DNA of 64,000 nucleotides, taken from CADEEX01 sp964577955 (GTDB lineage: Bacteria > Acidobacteriota > Vicinamibacteria > Vicinamibacterales > CAVVIG01). Location of the stretch: positions 186,001 through 250,000 of the forward strand of contig CAZOAZ010000002.1 of assembly GCA_964577955.1 (NCBI GenBank), written 5' to 3'. A model generated the notes under the pieces. It saw nothing but the letters and a program-made list of their open reading frames with translations. It was not told the origin of the DNA and made no database searches. The first letter of the stretch is position 1. Each line of letters opens with the position of its first letter. Both the position numbers and the translations under genes were made by a program. Of the stretch, positions 35,032 to 42,747 are shown in pieces.

Positions 35032-35077
35032 AGGCTAGAGGTTAGAGGTTAGAGGTTAGAGGTTAGAGGTTAGAGGT
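35029..35077. repeat. 7-bp tandem repeat, seven units
   Basis: One TAGAGGC unit is followed by six TAGAGGT units. It starts with the stop codon of the propeller gene and should be prone to slippage. Confidence 0.95.
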
Positions 35078-35213
35078 TGGCCGTGAGCAGGTGCGTCGGG
35101 CTGACATCTCTCGCCTTTCGGAGATGGCGGTCGACACCGCGATCAGATGCCATTGCTGGACTTCAATGTGAGAAAAGGCTGCTACCCCAAGATTGGTTAG
35201 GCAAATCGCAGAG

Positions 35214-35498
35214 ATGGCGTCGGAAGAACAGCTAAAAACTCGGATCGCGAAGTTCCCTGAGCAGATCCGCGATGCGCACCGATATTCGAGCTCTCATCGG
35301 GACGAGTTGCTGGCAAGTGAGTTCTGCGGCTGTTTCTATTGCCAAGCGATCTACTCGCCGAGCGAAATCACGGAATGGACCGACGACGGCCAAACCGCAT
35401 TGTGCGCCAAGTGCGGTATTGATAGCGTCATTGGAAGCAACTCTGGCTTTCCGGTTACGCCTGAGTTCTTATCTGAGATGAACTGCCACTGGTTCTAG
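35214..35498 (+). CDS. Small conserved zinc-ribbon-like cytoplasmic protein
   Basis: The start is probably ATG 35214 (a TTG at 35193 is the alternative). The 94-residue product has no signal or membrane segment. It contains CGCFYC and, about 26 residues later, CAKCG, giving a four-Cys knuckle that likely binds zinc. It also has the conserved surroundings YSPSEITEW and ALCAKCGIDSVIGS. This family of small cytoplasmic proteins is widespread in bacteria and has no assigned role that I know of. Base composition is lower in GC than the neighbours, and it stands alone between repeat-rich stretches, so recent acquisition is possible. Confidence 0.8.
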   Translation: MASEEQLKTRIAKFPEQIRDAHRYSSSHRDELLASEFCGCFYCQAIYSPSEITEWTDDGQTALCAKCGIDSVIGSNSGFPVTPEFLSEMNCHWF

Positions 35499-35984
35499 GC
35501 GACTGCCTATTGAGCCGCTCGGCCGACGACCGTTTTCGAATTCCGTCTAGACCGGCGGGCGCTCGCCCACACGCCAGGCCGCTCGCACCCTCCACACGCT
35601 CGGAGCGCTCTGAGCATGTTCGAAGGGCAAGGTTCGCTTCCGCAGCAGTCCAGGTCTGGCGTTGAGAGACGCTCTCCATCAGAGCCTGAGCCGGCTGCCG
35701 GCGACAGGGACGATTTGCGGCGGCGACGCGTCCAACTCGCGCGACTCACTCATGACCGAAACGTGCGCGGAGGCGGTCAACCCGCGTCGATCGTGAATGG
35801 CGGAGGCATCTGGCGGGTAACCTGGATGGTCGAATGTTTGAGCTGGATGCCGGGTTGGGCTCATCGACGCAGCCATCGTGAGTCCAGCGCCGGCGCGCAC
35901 GTTTTCCGCGCGACGTTCGGTCGCGGCGACGACGCGGATCGCCCCTGGCGCCATCCACCGGCGGGGGCGCACTGGGGCAAGCGG
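35499..35984. other. Unexplained region without a supported gene
   Basis: Open frames exist on both strands but none has plausible protein composition; they are Arg/Ser-rich noise. Part of it (about 35590-35630) has the CTCTGAGC and GTTCGAAGGGC modules of the composite family A elements, in degraded form. It looks like repeat debris downstream of a possibly acquired gene. Confidence 0.55.
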
Positions 35985-36335
35985 TTAGGACGTGCCGCGC
36001 GCTTCCTGGACCATCGTCTTGATCCGCTCGATGTTCGGCTCTCGGACCGGACAGCTCATGTCGGTCGACACACATTGCGCCAGCGTCATCCCGCAGCCGC
36101 ACGTGCAGCGCGCGGCGTTGGCCGATTCGAGCGCCGTCCGCTTCTGCTTCGAATCGAGATCGTCGAAGCGCACCACCTTGATGTCGTCTTCGTCGTAGGG
36201 GATGAACGACATGGTCGTCGCGGCGTAGCCGATCGCGCCGACGATCGCGAGGCCGATCGTCCAGCGAATCATCCTGGCGCGCGTCTTCGCTCGACGCCGC
36301 ATCTCGTTCTGACTGATCTTCGCTTCCTTCTTCAT
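35985..36335 (-). CDS. Membrane-anchored small Cys-rich protein
   Basis: This 116-residue protein has a basic N-terminus (residues 1-23), one transmembrane helix (about 24-44) and a periplasmic tail. The tail holds five cysteines in the order C77-T-C79-G-C81, C88, C95 (ARCTCGCGMTLAQC then MSCPV). The CxCxCxM pattern resembles metal- or redox-handling sites that occur beside CcmH- or thioredoxin-like domains in Acidobacteriota, but I cannot name the family. It lies 25 bp downstream of the rhodanese gene and on the same strand, so a shared role in sulfur or metal chemistry is plausible. I am confident that it is a gene, not of its function. Confidence 0.8.
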   Translation of the reverse strand: MKKEAKISQNEMRRRAKTRARMIRWTIGLAIVGAIGYAATTMSFIPYDEDDIKVVRFDDLDSKQKRTALESANAARCTCGCGMTLAQCVSTDMSCPVREPNIERIKTMVQEARGTS

Positions 36336-36360
36336 GGCTGGATGGTGGGAGCTTACTACG

Positions 36361-36684
36361 TCAGCGCCGGCCGGAGCCCTTTACTTCCGGCAGTCCGGCG
36401 GCGGTCCATCCGGACCAGTGTCCTTCGAGGAGCGTCACGTTCTGAAACCCGCCCGCGCGCAACACCGACGCCGCCAGCGCGGCGCGCGGACCGTGTCCGC
36501 AGTAGACGACCACCGGATCGTGATTCGCGGCCTCGACATCGCCAAGCCGCGCCGGCAGCGTCCAGAACGGAATGTGCTGAGCGCCTTCCACGTGGCCGCG
36601 CCGGTACTCGAGACCTGAGCGGACATCGAGCACTTTCGGAGCAGTCCCGCTCCCGATCTGCGCGAGCAATTCTTTTGCCTTCAT
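36361..36684 (-). CDS. Single-domain rhodanese (sulfurtransferase)
   Basis: The ATG at 36684 gives 107 residues, the normal size of a one-domain rhodanese. An upstream in-frame ATG would read through a family B repeat and is not credible. Motifs: VLDVRSGLEYRRGHVEGAQH, then VVVYCGHGPRAA with the nucleophilic Cys 62 in a CxxGxR loop, then LLEGHWSGWTAAGLP. Such proteins carry sulfane sulfur as a persulfide, in thiosulfate/cyanide metabolism, sulfide signalling or thiol repair. No signal peptide is present, so it is cytoplasmic. It precedes the Cys-rich membrane protein gene. Confidence 0.93.
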   Translation of the reverse strand: MKAKELLAQIGSGTAPKVLDVRSGLEYRRGHVEGAQHIPFWTLPARLGDVEAANHDPVVVYCGHGPRAALAASVLRAGGFQNVTLLEGHWSGWTAAGLPEVKGSGRR

Positions 36685-36696
36685 CGAGACCACAGA

Positions 36697-36785
36697 CAAA
36701 TGCGCCACCAAAACACAAAAGCACGAAAGAAACAAGTGGCCGGCCCAACTACTTTTCGTGTTTTCGTGCTTTCGTGGCGCATTTG
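36697..36785. repeat. Family B long inverted repeat
   Basis: Arms of about 33 bp: the left begins CAAATGCGCCACCAAAACAC and the right ends CTTTCGTGGCGCATTTG. The same element is at 51909-51992 and, split by other repeats, at 4102-4418. It fills the gap between the propeller stop and the rhodanese start. Confidence 0.92.
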
Positions 36786-36795
36786 AGAACCCGCT

Positions 36796-38154
36796 CTACT
36801 TCGCTCCGATCGCGAACAGATTCCGATCCGTACGGATGTACCAGACGCCGTCGACGAGCGCGGGCGAGGCCAGCGTCCGCTCGCCGATGTTGTTTGTGTG
36901 CAGCAACTGGAAGGTCGGACCCGCCTTCAGCACGAACGTCTCGCCGTCGTCATTGGTCATGAACACTTTGCCGTCGAGACCGATCGGTGATGCCGAGAAT
37001 CCTTCGCGCTGGGCGACCCCGAGGCGCCCTTGAAAGAGCGTTCGTCCGGTCGCCGCATCAAACGACGTGACGATGCTCTGCATGTCGTTGATGGTGTAGA
37101 GCTGATTGTTGTAGAGCATCGGCGACGGCACGAACGGTGACCCGCGCTCCGTGCTCCAGGCGACGTGGCTTCTCGAGACGTCGCCCTTGCCGCCAGGCTT
37201 GATCGCGAGCGTCGGACCGGCGCGTCCTGAGGAACAGAAGACCAAGCCGTACCCGACGACCGGAGTCGGAATCACCTCGTAACTCATGCCGCGGCATCGC
37301 CAGAGCTCGGCGCCGGTGTCGGGGTGATAGGCCATCACCATCGCTTCCCCGTTGACGATGATTTCGTCGTGATCGCCGACGGTGACCGCGATCGGCGTGC
37401 CCCAGCCGACCGACTGCTGGCGGGCGGTCCGCCACACCGGCTGACCGGTCCGCCCGTCGAAGGCGGCTATGAACGAATTGCGGTTCTGATCCTGATAGAG
37501 GATGACCTTGCCCTTGTAGAGCAGCGGCGAGCCGGCCGCACCGTGGTAGTTCTCGATCGCGCCCATCTCGCGCCGCCACAGCAGCTTTCCGGCCAGGTCG
37601 AACGCCATCAGTCCGCGGCTGCCGAACGAGACGTAGATCCGCTCGCCGTCGGTGGATGGTGTCGCGGAGGCGTAGCCGTTCTTGAAGTGCGGCGAGTCGG
37701 TGATCCCTTCTGGCGCCGTCGCTTCCCAGGCCAGCTTCCCGTCGGCGCGGTTGTAGGCCAGCAGCGACAAGCGGCGGCCGCCGTCGCGAGCGGTGGTCAG
37801 GTAGATGCGATCGCGCCAGACGATCGGCGACGAATTGCCCGCGCCGGGCACCGGCGTCTTCCACAGCACGTTCTGCGTTGCCGACCAGCGATCGACATAA
37901 CCGGTCGCGCTGACGACGCCCTGACCTGACGGTCCGCGCCACCGCGCCCAGTAGCGCGCGGCTTCTCCCGTGTCCTCGACCATCCGCACGGCCGGCGCGG
38001 GGGCTTGAGCGAGCAGGCCGATCCCCTGGACAAACAATAAAGCGACAACGACCGCGACCGCGAATGATGTTATCCGGCTAAAGCCGTCCTTCGACTGGCT
38101 CAGGACGGCCCTGAGCTTGGTCGAAGGGCCGGACGCCACAGCTGACAGTGACAT
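36796..38154 (-). CDS. Secreted PQQ-like beta-propeller protein with repeat in its signal peptide region
   Basis: The start is ATG 38154, one base after the stop of the upstream propeller gene. It gives 452 residues. Directly after the first seven residues the frame runs through a family A composite repeat (38072-38139), encoding SGPSTKLRAVLSQSKDGFSR, and then the hydrophobic core AVAVVVALLFVQGIGLLAQA. No ATG or GTG lies between repeat and core, so either the long N-region is translated or a TTG is used. The mature part has ARWRGPSGQGVVSATGY and typical blades (DGERIYVSFGSRGLMAFDLA, DGRTGQPVWRTARQ). It is co-transcribed with the next propeller upstream and the FtsX permease. Confidence 0.88.
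   Translation of the reverse strand: MSLSAVASGPSTKLRAVLSQSKDGFSRITSFAVAVVVALLFVQGIGLLAQAPAPAVRMVEDTGEAARYWARWRGPSGQGVVSATGYVDRWSATQNVLWKTPVPGAGNSSPIVWRDRIYLTTARDGGRRLSLLAYNRADGKLAWEATAPEGITDSPHFKNGYASATPSTDGERIYVSFGSRGLMAFDLAGKLLWRREMGAIENYHGAAGSPLLYKGKVILYQDQNRNSFIAAFDGRTGQPVWRTARQQSVGWGTPIAVTVGDHDEIIVNGEAMVMAYHPDTGAELWRCRGMSYEVIPTPVVGYGLVFCSSGRAGPTLAIKPGGKGDVSRSHVAWSTERGSPFVPSPMLYNNQLYTINDMQSIVTSFDAATGRTLFQGRLGVAQREGFSASPIGLDGKVFMTNDDGETFVLKAGPTFQLLHTNNIGERTLASPALVDGVWYIRTDRNLFAIGAK
38072..38139. repeat. Composite palindromic element inside a signal-peptide coding region
   Basis: ATCCGGCTAAAGCCGTCC, then TTCGACTGGCTCAGGACGG, then CCCTGAGC...GTCGAAGGGC and GGACGCCAC. It shares the CTCAGGACGGCCCTGAGC module with the yfaT element. 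Confidence 0.88.
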
Positions 38155-38155
38155 C

Positions 38156-39415
38156 TCACCGCCTCCAGGATCCGATGGCGTAGAGGAATGCGTCCGTGCG
38201 AATGAAGATCTGACCTGCCGATACGGCCGGTGAGCTGAGCGTGTACTCGCCGAGATCGTTCTGCCCCAGCAACTCGAATTTTGGACCGGCCTTGACGACG
38301 GCAGTGACGCCGTCTTCATTCGTGATGTAGATCCGGCCGTCGGCGAGCACCGGCGATGCGCTGTAGGTCGATGACGGCAGCCGCTGACGGCCGTAGACTT
38401 CGGCGCCGGTCTTCGCGTCCAGGCACCACATGATGCCGCGATCGTTGATGACGTAGAGATACGTCCCATCGGTGACCGGCGTCGGCACGTCCGGACCGTT
38501 CATGAACTTCCAGAGCACATGCGAACGCGTGATGTCGCCGCGTCCGCCCGGCTTCACTGCAATCAGCGGCCGCTCGCGCGACGGCACGAACAGCTGTTCG
38601 GCATGAACGACCGGCGAGGCCACGATCCGGTAGCTGGGATCGTTGTCGGGATTGAGACCGTCGGCGCGCCACAACTCGCGGCCGTTCGCGGGATCATGGC
38701 CGGTCACGGCATCGCCGCCCGATACGACGATCTCCGTCGCCGTGCCGTAGCGCAGCAGCGCCGGCGTGGTGTACGCATCCGGAGATTCGCGAATCGCCCG
38801 CGTCGGCCGCTCGATCCGCCACAGCGTCCGGCCGTCGGTGTTGTTGATCCGCAGGAGATACGACGGCGCGTCGGTCGTCATCCCGTGCAACACCTGCACG
38901 TAGAGCGAATCCTCGAAGAGCAGCGGCGACGAGCCGTAGCCCCAGTTCAGTCCGAAGCGTCCGTAGTCCTTCTGGATGTCGCGCATCCACAACTCGCGTC
39001 CTGTCCAGTCGAAGGCCTTGAGGATGCCGGTACCGGTCATCACCCAGATGTTCGTGCCGTCGGTGACCGGCGACGGCGTCGACATGTTCTGTTTGCGCAT
39101 CCGGACGTTGCCGCCGCCGAGCGGCCGCTTCCAGAGCACCGTGCCATCGGCGCGATTGATCGACCAGAGTGCGAGGTTGCCGCCGTCGGCGACGTTCAGG
39201 AAGAGGCGATCGTTCCAGACAATCGGCGTCGAACCGGACCAGGCCGGCATCGCCAGCTTCCACGCGACGTTTTCGGTCTTCGACCACTTCACCGGCAAAC
39301 CCGTGTCTTTGCTCACGCCGTTCAGCGACGGGCCGCGCCACTGCGGCCAGTTGTCCGCCGACAACGGCACCGCCGCGGCCAGCCACACGCTTGCGACGAA
39401 TACCCGGACCAGCAT
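38156..39415 (-). CDS. Secreted PQQ-like beta-propeller protein
   Basis: I prefer ATG 39415, preceded by GGAG at a six-base gap. A GTG at 39424, overlapping the permease stop, is possible. The product has 419 residues with a signal peptide ending PLSAD. It shows the classic opening NWPQWRGPSLNGVSKDTGLP and blades such as DRLFLNVADGGNLALWSINR and DGRIYITNEDGVTAVVKAG. It is a close paralogue of the neighbour downstream, which starts one base after its stop, so the pair probably arose by tandem duplication. It lies in the run of minus-strand genes following the FtsX permease. Function unknown. Confidence 0.9.
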   Translation of the reverse strand: MLVRVFVASVWLAAAVPLSADNWPQWRGPSLNGVSKDTGLPVKWSKTENVAWKLAMPAWSGSTPIVWNDRLFLNVADGGNLALWSINRADGTVLWKRPLGGGNVRMRKQNMSTPSPVTDGTNIWVMTGTGILKAFDWTGRELWMRDIQKDYGRFGLNWGYGSSPLLFEDSLYVQVLHGMTTDAPSYLLRINNTDGRTLWRIERPTRAIRESPDAYTTPALLRYGTATEIVVSGGDAVTGHDPANGRELWRADGLNPDNDPSYRIVASPVVHAEQLFVPSRERPLIAVKPGGRGDITRSHVLWKFMNGPDVPTPVTDGTYLYVINDRGIMWCLDAKTGAEVYGRQRLPSSTYSASPVLADGRIYITNEDGVTAVVKAGPKFELLGQNDLGEYTLSSPAVSAGQIFIRTDAFLYAIGSWRR

Positions 39416-39420
39416 CTCTC

Positions 39421-42400
39421 TCACTCCGACCTGAGCGCCTGCAGAATCGGCGTCCGCGTCGCCGCGGTCATCGCGACCACCGTCGACACCATCGCCACCA
39501 CGAACACGGAAAAGAGCAGCAACAACGCGCCGCTCGACAGCGGCAACCGCGCACCGCGCTCGGCCACAGCCGGTGCGATGGCCAACGCTGCGCAGACGGC
39601 ACCGATCGCCAAGCCACCGACGACGATGACGAGATTTTCGACGATGGCCATCAGCAGGAAGTGTGACCGCCGGTAGCCGACCGCCGCAAGCAGAGCCAGT
39701 TCGCGCCGCCGCTCGAGCACGTTCCTGAGCAGCACCGTGGCCAGACCGATGGTGCCGAGCAGCAGACCCAGGCCGCCGAGCGTCTGGAAGGTCGCCAGAT
39801 AGGTGTTCTCGACACGGTGAAACGAGGCGAGATACTCGCCCGTTCCCACGGCATCGGCACCATCGTCCGCCAGCGACTGCTCGATCTCCTGCGACACTTT
39901 CGCAGGGTCGTCGCTGGTGTCCACGAGCATCAGTTGAAATCCTTGCTGATCGGGAAAGAGCCGCCGGAAGTTGCCCTCGGACATCACCAGCTCGCTCTGG
40001 AAAATGCTGTCGCGCAGCGAGGCCACGAAACGCAACCTGATGGGAGCGCCGGCGTTGGTCAGGACCATTTCTTCGCCGACCGCGCGATGGAGGACGTACA
40101 TCATCGAGTTGGCGTCGGCGATCACCGGCACGGCCTGGTCCGGCTCATCGCGGTTGAGGAGCAACCACGGATTCTGGCGCTCGGCATCCGTCGTCGCCGC
40201 TGACGACTGAAAGGCAAACCGTCCTTCAGCGAGAAAGGCGTCGCGGGGGGCGATGATGCGCGGGTTTGCCGGCTGATACAGATTCAGACAGCTGGCATCG
40301 TCGCCCGCCCTGACGCGAAAGGGTTCGAACGTTGTCGCGGTGTTCAGGCCGGTCAGGTTCATCGCGGCCCGTCCCTCGGGTGAATTCGGATCGTGGGCCG
40401 AGGGCAAGAGCATGCGGACCATCAATGCATAGCCGCCGGTGCCGTTGCCGCGATCGGTCGTGTTCACGGCTCCGTCGCGCCTGAACGCATCGACCGTGAC
40501 GAGAATGAACGTCGCCGCGGCAATCACCGACATCGACAGCACGCTGCGGCCTGGCCGATAGCTCGCCGTTCGCGCCGCGAGGCGCGGCATGCCGTCGATC
40601 GCATGACGAGCCGGCCGGCGCAGGAACACGCCGGCAAAGGTGAGCGCCGCAACCAGCAGCGCCGCACCGGCTCCGAAGAATCCGGCCGCGGCGGGAATCA
40701 AGCCGGAGCCGCCGAGCGCCGCGAGCATGACGCCAAGGACTGCGAGAAGCGGAGCGGCGAAGCGCGCGAATCGTCCTGATCGCCCTTCGACTGTCGCGTT
40801 GGTGAGCTCACCCGCCAGAAGACTGCGTTCAGAAACTCGCGCGAGACCGCGCAGCGTCCACCAGATGCAGATCGTCGCCGACACCACGCCGCCGGCGATG
40901 CCAACGATGAGCGGACCCAACGCGACGTTGAGAGCGAGCGCCGTCGTGCCCACGGCGCCGACCCATCGTGTCGTCAGGAGTCCAATGATCAAAGATGCGT
41001 ATGCGACCGCGCCGGCGATTCCGATCAGGCTGCCGGCGACCGCCAGCAACACGCCTTCGGTGGTGAACAGCCGGCGGATGGCGCGCGGCGAGAGACCCAG
41101 CGCGCGCAGGAGTCCGACTTCCCGCACTCGCTGTTCGACGCCCAGCTTGAAGAAGAGCACGACGAGCACGAGCGCGGACACGACCAGGAAGAAGCTGAAA
41201 TACACGAAGTACTCGCCGAAATCGGTCGCGCCTTGCGACGCCGCGAGGCTTTCTGATCTGAGGTCGCGCGCGCCGAGGCTGAAGGCACTGAGATCGATCG
41301 CCTGTCGCAATGCGCTACCCACACGCGGCACTTCCTCGGCGGCGCTGGAGGTCGAAGACGCCGCCGCCCGAATCGACGTCAGCGATCCATAGCGCGAGCC
41401 CCAGAGTGTCCGTGCGGTGTCGAGCGGCACAAACGCTTTCGGCGTCGTTCGATGGCGATCCCAGTAGTCTTCGTCGACCGGGCGTACGCGCCTGAGGTCC
41501 AGCGGAAACGGCGGATCCCAGTCGCGCAGGTTGGTCGTATTGCTGATGCCTGGAAATTCCGGCGCGAGATCCGGTCCGCCGGCCTCAATCGGCACGATGC
41601 CCGCGACGTGAAAGCTGGCGCGACGAGTGACCAGTTGGCCAGGTTCCACCCAGACGAAGAATTCCATCTCGAGCGCGTCGCCGGTCTTGGCTTGAAGATC
41701 GTTGGCGGTCCACGAGTTCAAAACAATCGAGTCACGTTCAATCTGGATATCGGTGGCGTCCGGCTTTAGCCGGATTGCAAGCGACCCAAGATCAATCCCC
41801 GTCACCAGTGAGTACGGCACTTCCCTGCCGCCGACACGCATCGTGTTCGCGAGATACGTGAACACTTCGCGCCCGGCAGGCACGGCTTTCCGAGTCGCCG
41901 CCGCCTGGGGATCGTCGAGCAGGCCGGCCGACGAACCGACGATGACGTCCTTGCCGTCGTCCGACGCGCGGAGCGTGAATCCAACGTCCTCAGGCCGCGC
42001 CACGGCCTTCAGGATTTCGGTGAGCGCCGAGGGCGCGGCAAACTGCCCCTTTACCCGCGACACCAGCACGGTATTGACGCGCTCGCCCACTTCGAGTTCG
42101 TCGCGCAGTCTGGCCAACGGCACAAACACGGCGAAGACGTCGCCCTGCTGCGCGTCCAGCGAGAAGTCGCCGAGCGCTGCCGCGTCGAGGACGCCGCGGG
42201 TGGTCAGCCGCAGCGTCCGGCCGACAGCGTCTTTCTTTCCGTGGAGCGATTCGAGCGGCACGTCTGCGGGACGCTGGACGCGGACGAGGACGGCGGCGCC
42301 TTCCCGCGCCCCGATCTCGCGCGCGAGCGCGGTACTCACGATCGCTTCACGGGCTTCGAGCGGCACCGGACTCCGGCCGTGGAAGCGCCAGAAGCGCTCG

Positions 42401-42747
42401 TCGACACCGTAGACCTTGACGCGGCCAGCGCGCCGGCCGCTCTCCTGGTCGGTGACGGCGCCTTCGGCGACGATGAGCGGCGCGGCGGCGCTGAAGCTCG
42501 AGGCAAATCGCGCGTCGCCCGCAATGTCGGCGGCGAGCTGTTCACGGAAGAACTGTGGTGAGGCGACGATCAGATCGGTGGCGCCAATTCGCTGCTCCAC
42601 CAGATTCGCCAGGCTCCGGCGCACCGAGTGACCGACCAGCAGCGCGCCGGCCAGAACCGCGACGGCCGTCGCCACGCCGAGAACGACCGCCACGTTCGTG
42701 CGCCAGTAGTGGACCAGGCTGCGGCGAACGAGCTGGCCGGTCGTCAT
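39421..42747 (-). CDS. ABC transporter permease with two FtsX domains (MacB/ADOP-like)
   Basis: The ATG at 42747 overlaps the MFS gene's stop by four bases. The 1108 residues show an N-terminal helix (about 15-35), a long periplasmic region, a first FtsX block (about 480-610: VREVGLLRALGLSPRAIRRL) and further helices. A second periplasmic region and a C-terminal FtsX block follow (RRELALLAAVGYRRSHFLLM). Such permeases act with a LolD/MacB-type ATPase, usually to move lipoproteins, peptides or antibiotics across the envelope by mechanotransmission. The ATPase is encoded two genes upstream. A family A repeat is read in frame as RLKPDAT near residue 325, in the first periplasmic domain. Confidence 0.9.
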   Translation of the reverse strand: MTTGQLVRRSLVHYWRTNVAVVLGVATAVAVLAGALLVGHSVRRSLANLVEQRIGATDLIVASPQFFREQLAADIAGDARFASSFSAAAPLIVAEGAVTDQESGRRAGRVKVYGVDERFWRFHGRSPVPLEAREAIVSTALAREIGAREGAAVLVRVQRPADVPLESLHGKKDAVGRTLRLTTRGVLDAAALGDFSLDAQQGDVFAVFVPLARLRDELEVGERVNTVLVSRVKGQFAAPSALTEILKAVARPEDVGFTLRASDDGKDVIVGSSAGLLDDPQAAATRKAVPAGREVFTYLANTMRVGGREVPYSLVTGIDLGSLAIRLKPDATDIQIERDSIVLNSWTANDLQAKTGDALEMEFFVWVEPGQLVTRRASFHVAGIVPIEAGGPDLAPEFPGISNTTNLRDWDPPFPLDLRRVRPVDEDYWDRHRTTPKAFVPLDTARTLWGSRYGSLTSIRAAASSTSSAAEEVPRVGSALRQAIDLSAFSLGARDLRSESLAASQGATDFGEYFVYFSFFLVVSALVLVVLFFKLGVEQRVREVGLLRALGLSPRAIRRLFTTEGVLLAVAGSLIGIAGAVAYASLIIGLLTTRWVGAVGTTALALNVALGPLIVGIAGGVVSATICIWWTLRGLARVSERSLLAGELTNATVEGRSGRFARFAAPLLAVLGVMLAALGGSGLIPAAAGFFGAGAALLVAALTFAGVFLRRPARHAIDGMPRLAARTASYRPGRSVLSMSVIAAATFILVTVDAFRRDGAVNTTDRGNGTGGYALMVRMLLPSAHDPNSPEGRAAMNLTGLNTATTFEPFRVRAGDDASCLNLYQPANPRIIAPRDAFLAEGRFAFQSSAATTDAERQNPWLLLNRDEPDQAVPVIADANSMMYVLHRAVGEEMVLTNAGAPIRLRFVASLRDSIFQSELVMSEGNFRRLFPDQQGFQLMLVDTSDDPAKVSQEIEQSLADDGADAVGTGEYLASFHRVENTYLATFQTLGGLGLLLGTIGLATVLLRNVLERRRELALLAAVGYRRSHFLLMAIVENLVIVVGGLAIGAVCAALAIAPAVAERGARLPLSSGALLLLFSVFVVAMVSTVVAMTAATRTPILQALRSE
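41752..41780. repeat. In-frame family A repeat inside the FtsX permease gene
   Basis: GGTGGCGTCCGGCTTTAGCC then GGATTGCAAG, the same sequence as the left arm at 28752. The gene reads the opposite strand as LAIRLKPDAT without a stop. Confidence 0.9.

Noticed and set aside
35029..35077. Possible CRISPR array
   Set aside because: Units are 7 bp with no spacers and no cas genes nearby.
35616..36962. 448-codon plus-strand frame
   Set aside because: It runs antisense across the Cys-rich protein and rhodanese genes and through a family B repeat. The residue composition is not protein-like.
38155..38469. N-terminal extension of the propeller gene at 36796-38154
   Set aside because: The added residues overlap the upstream propeller's coding region in another frame; ATG 38154 sits one base after that gene's stop.
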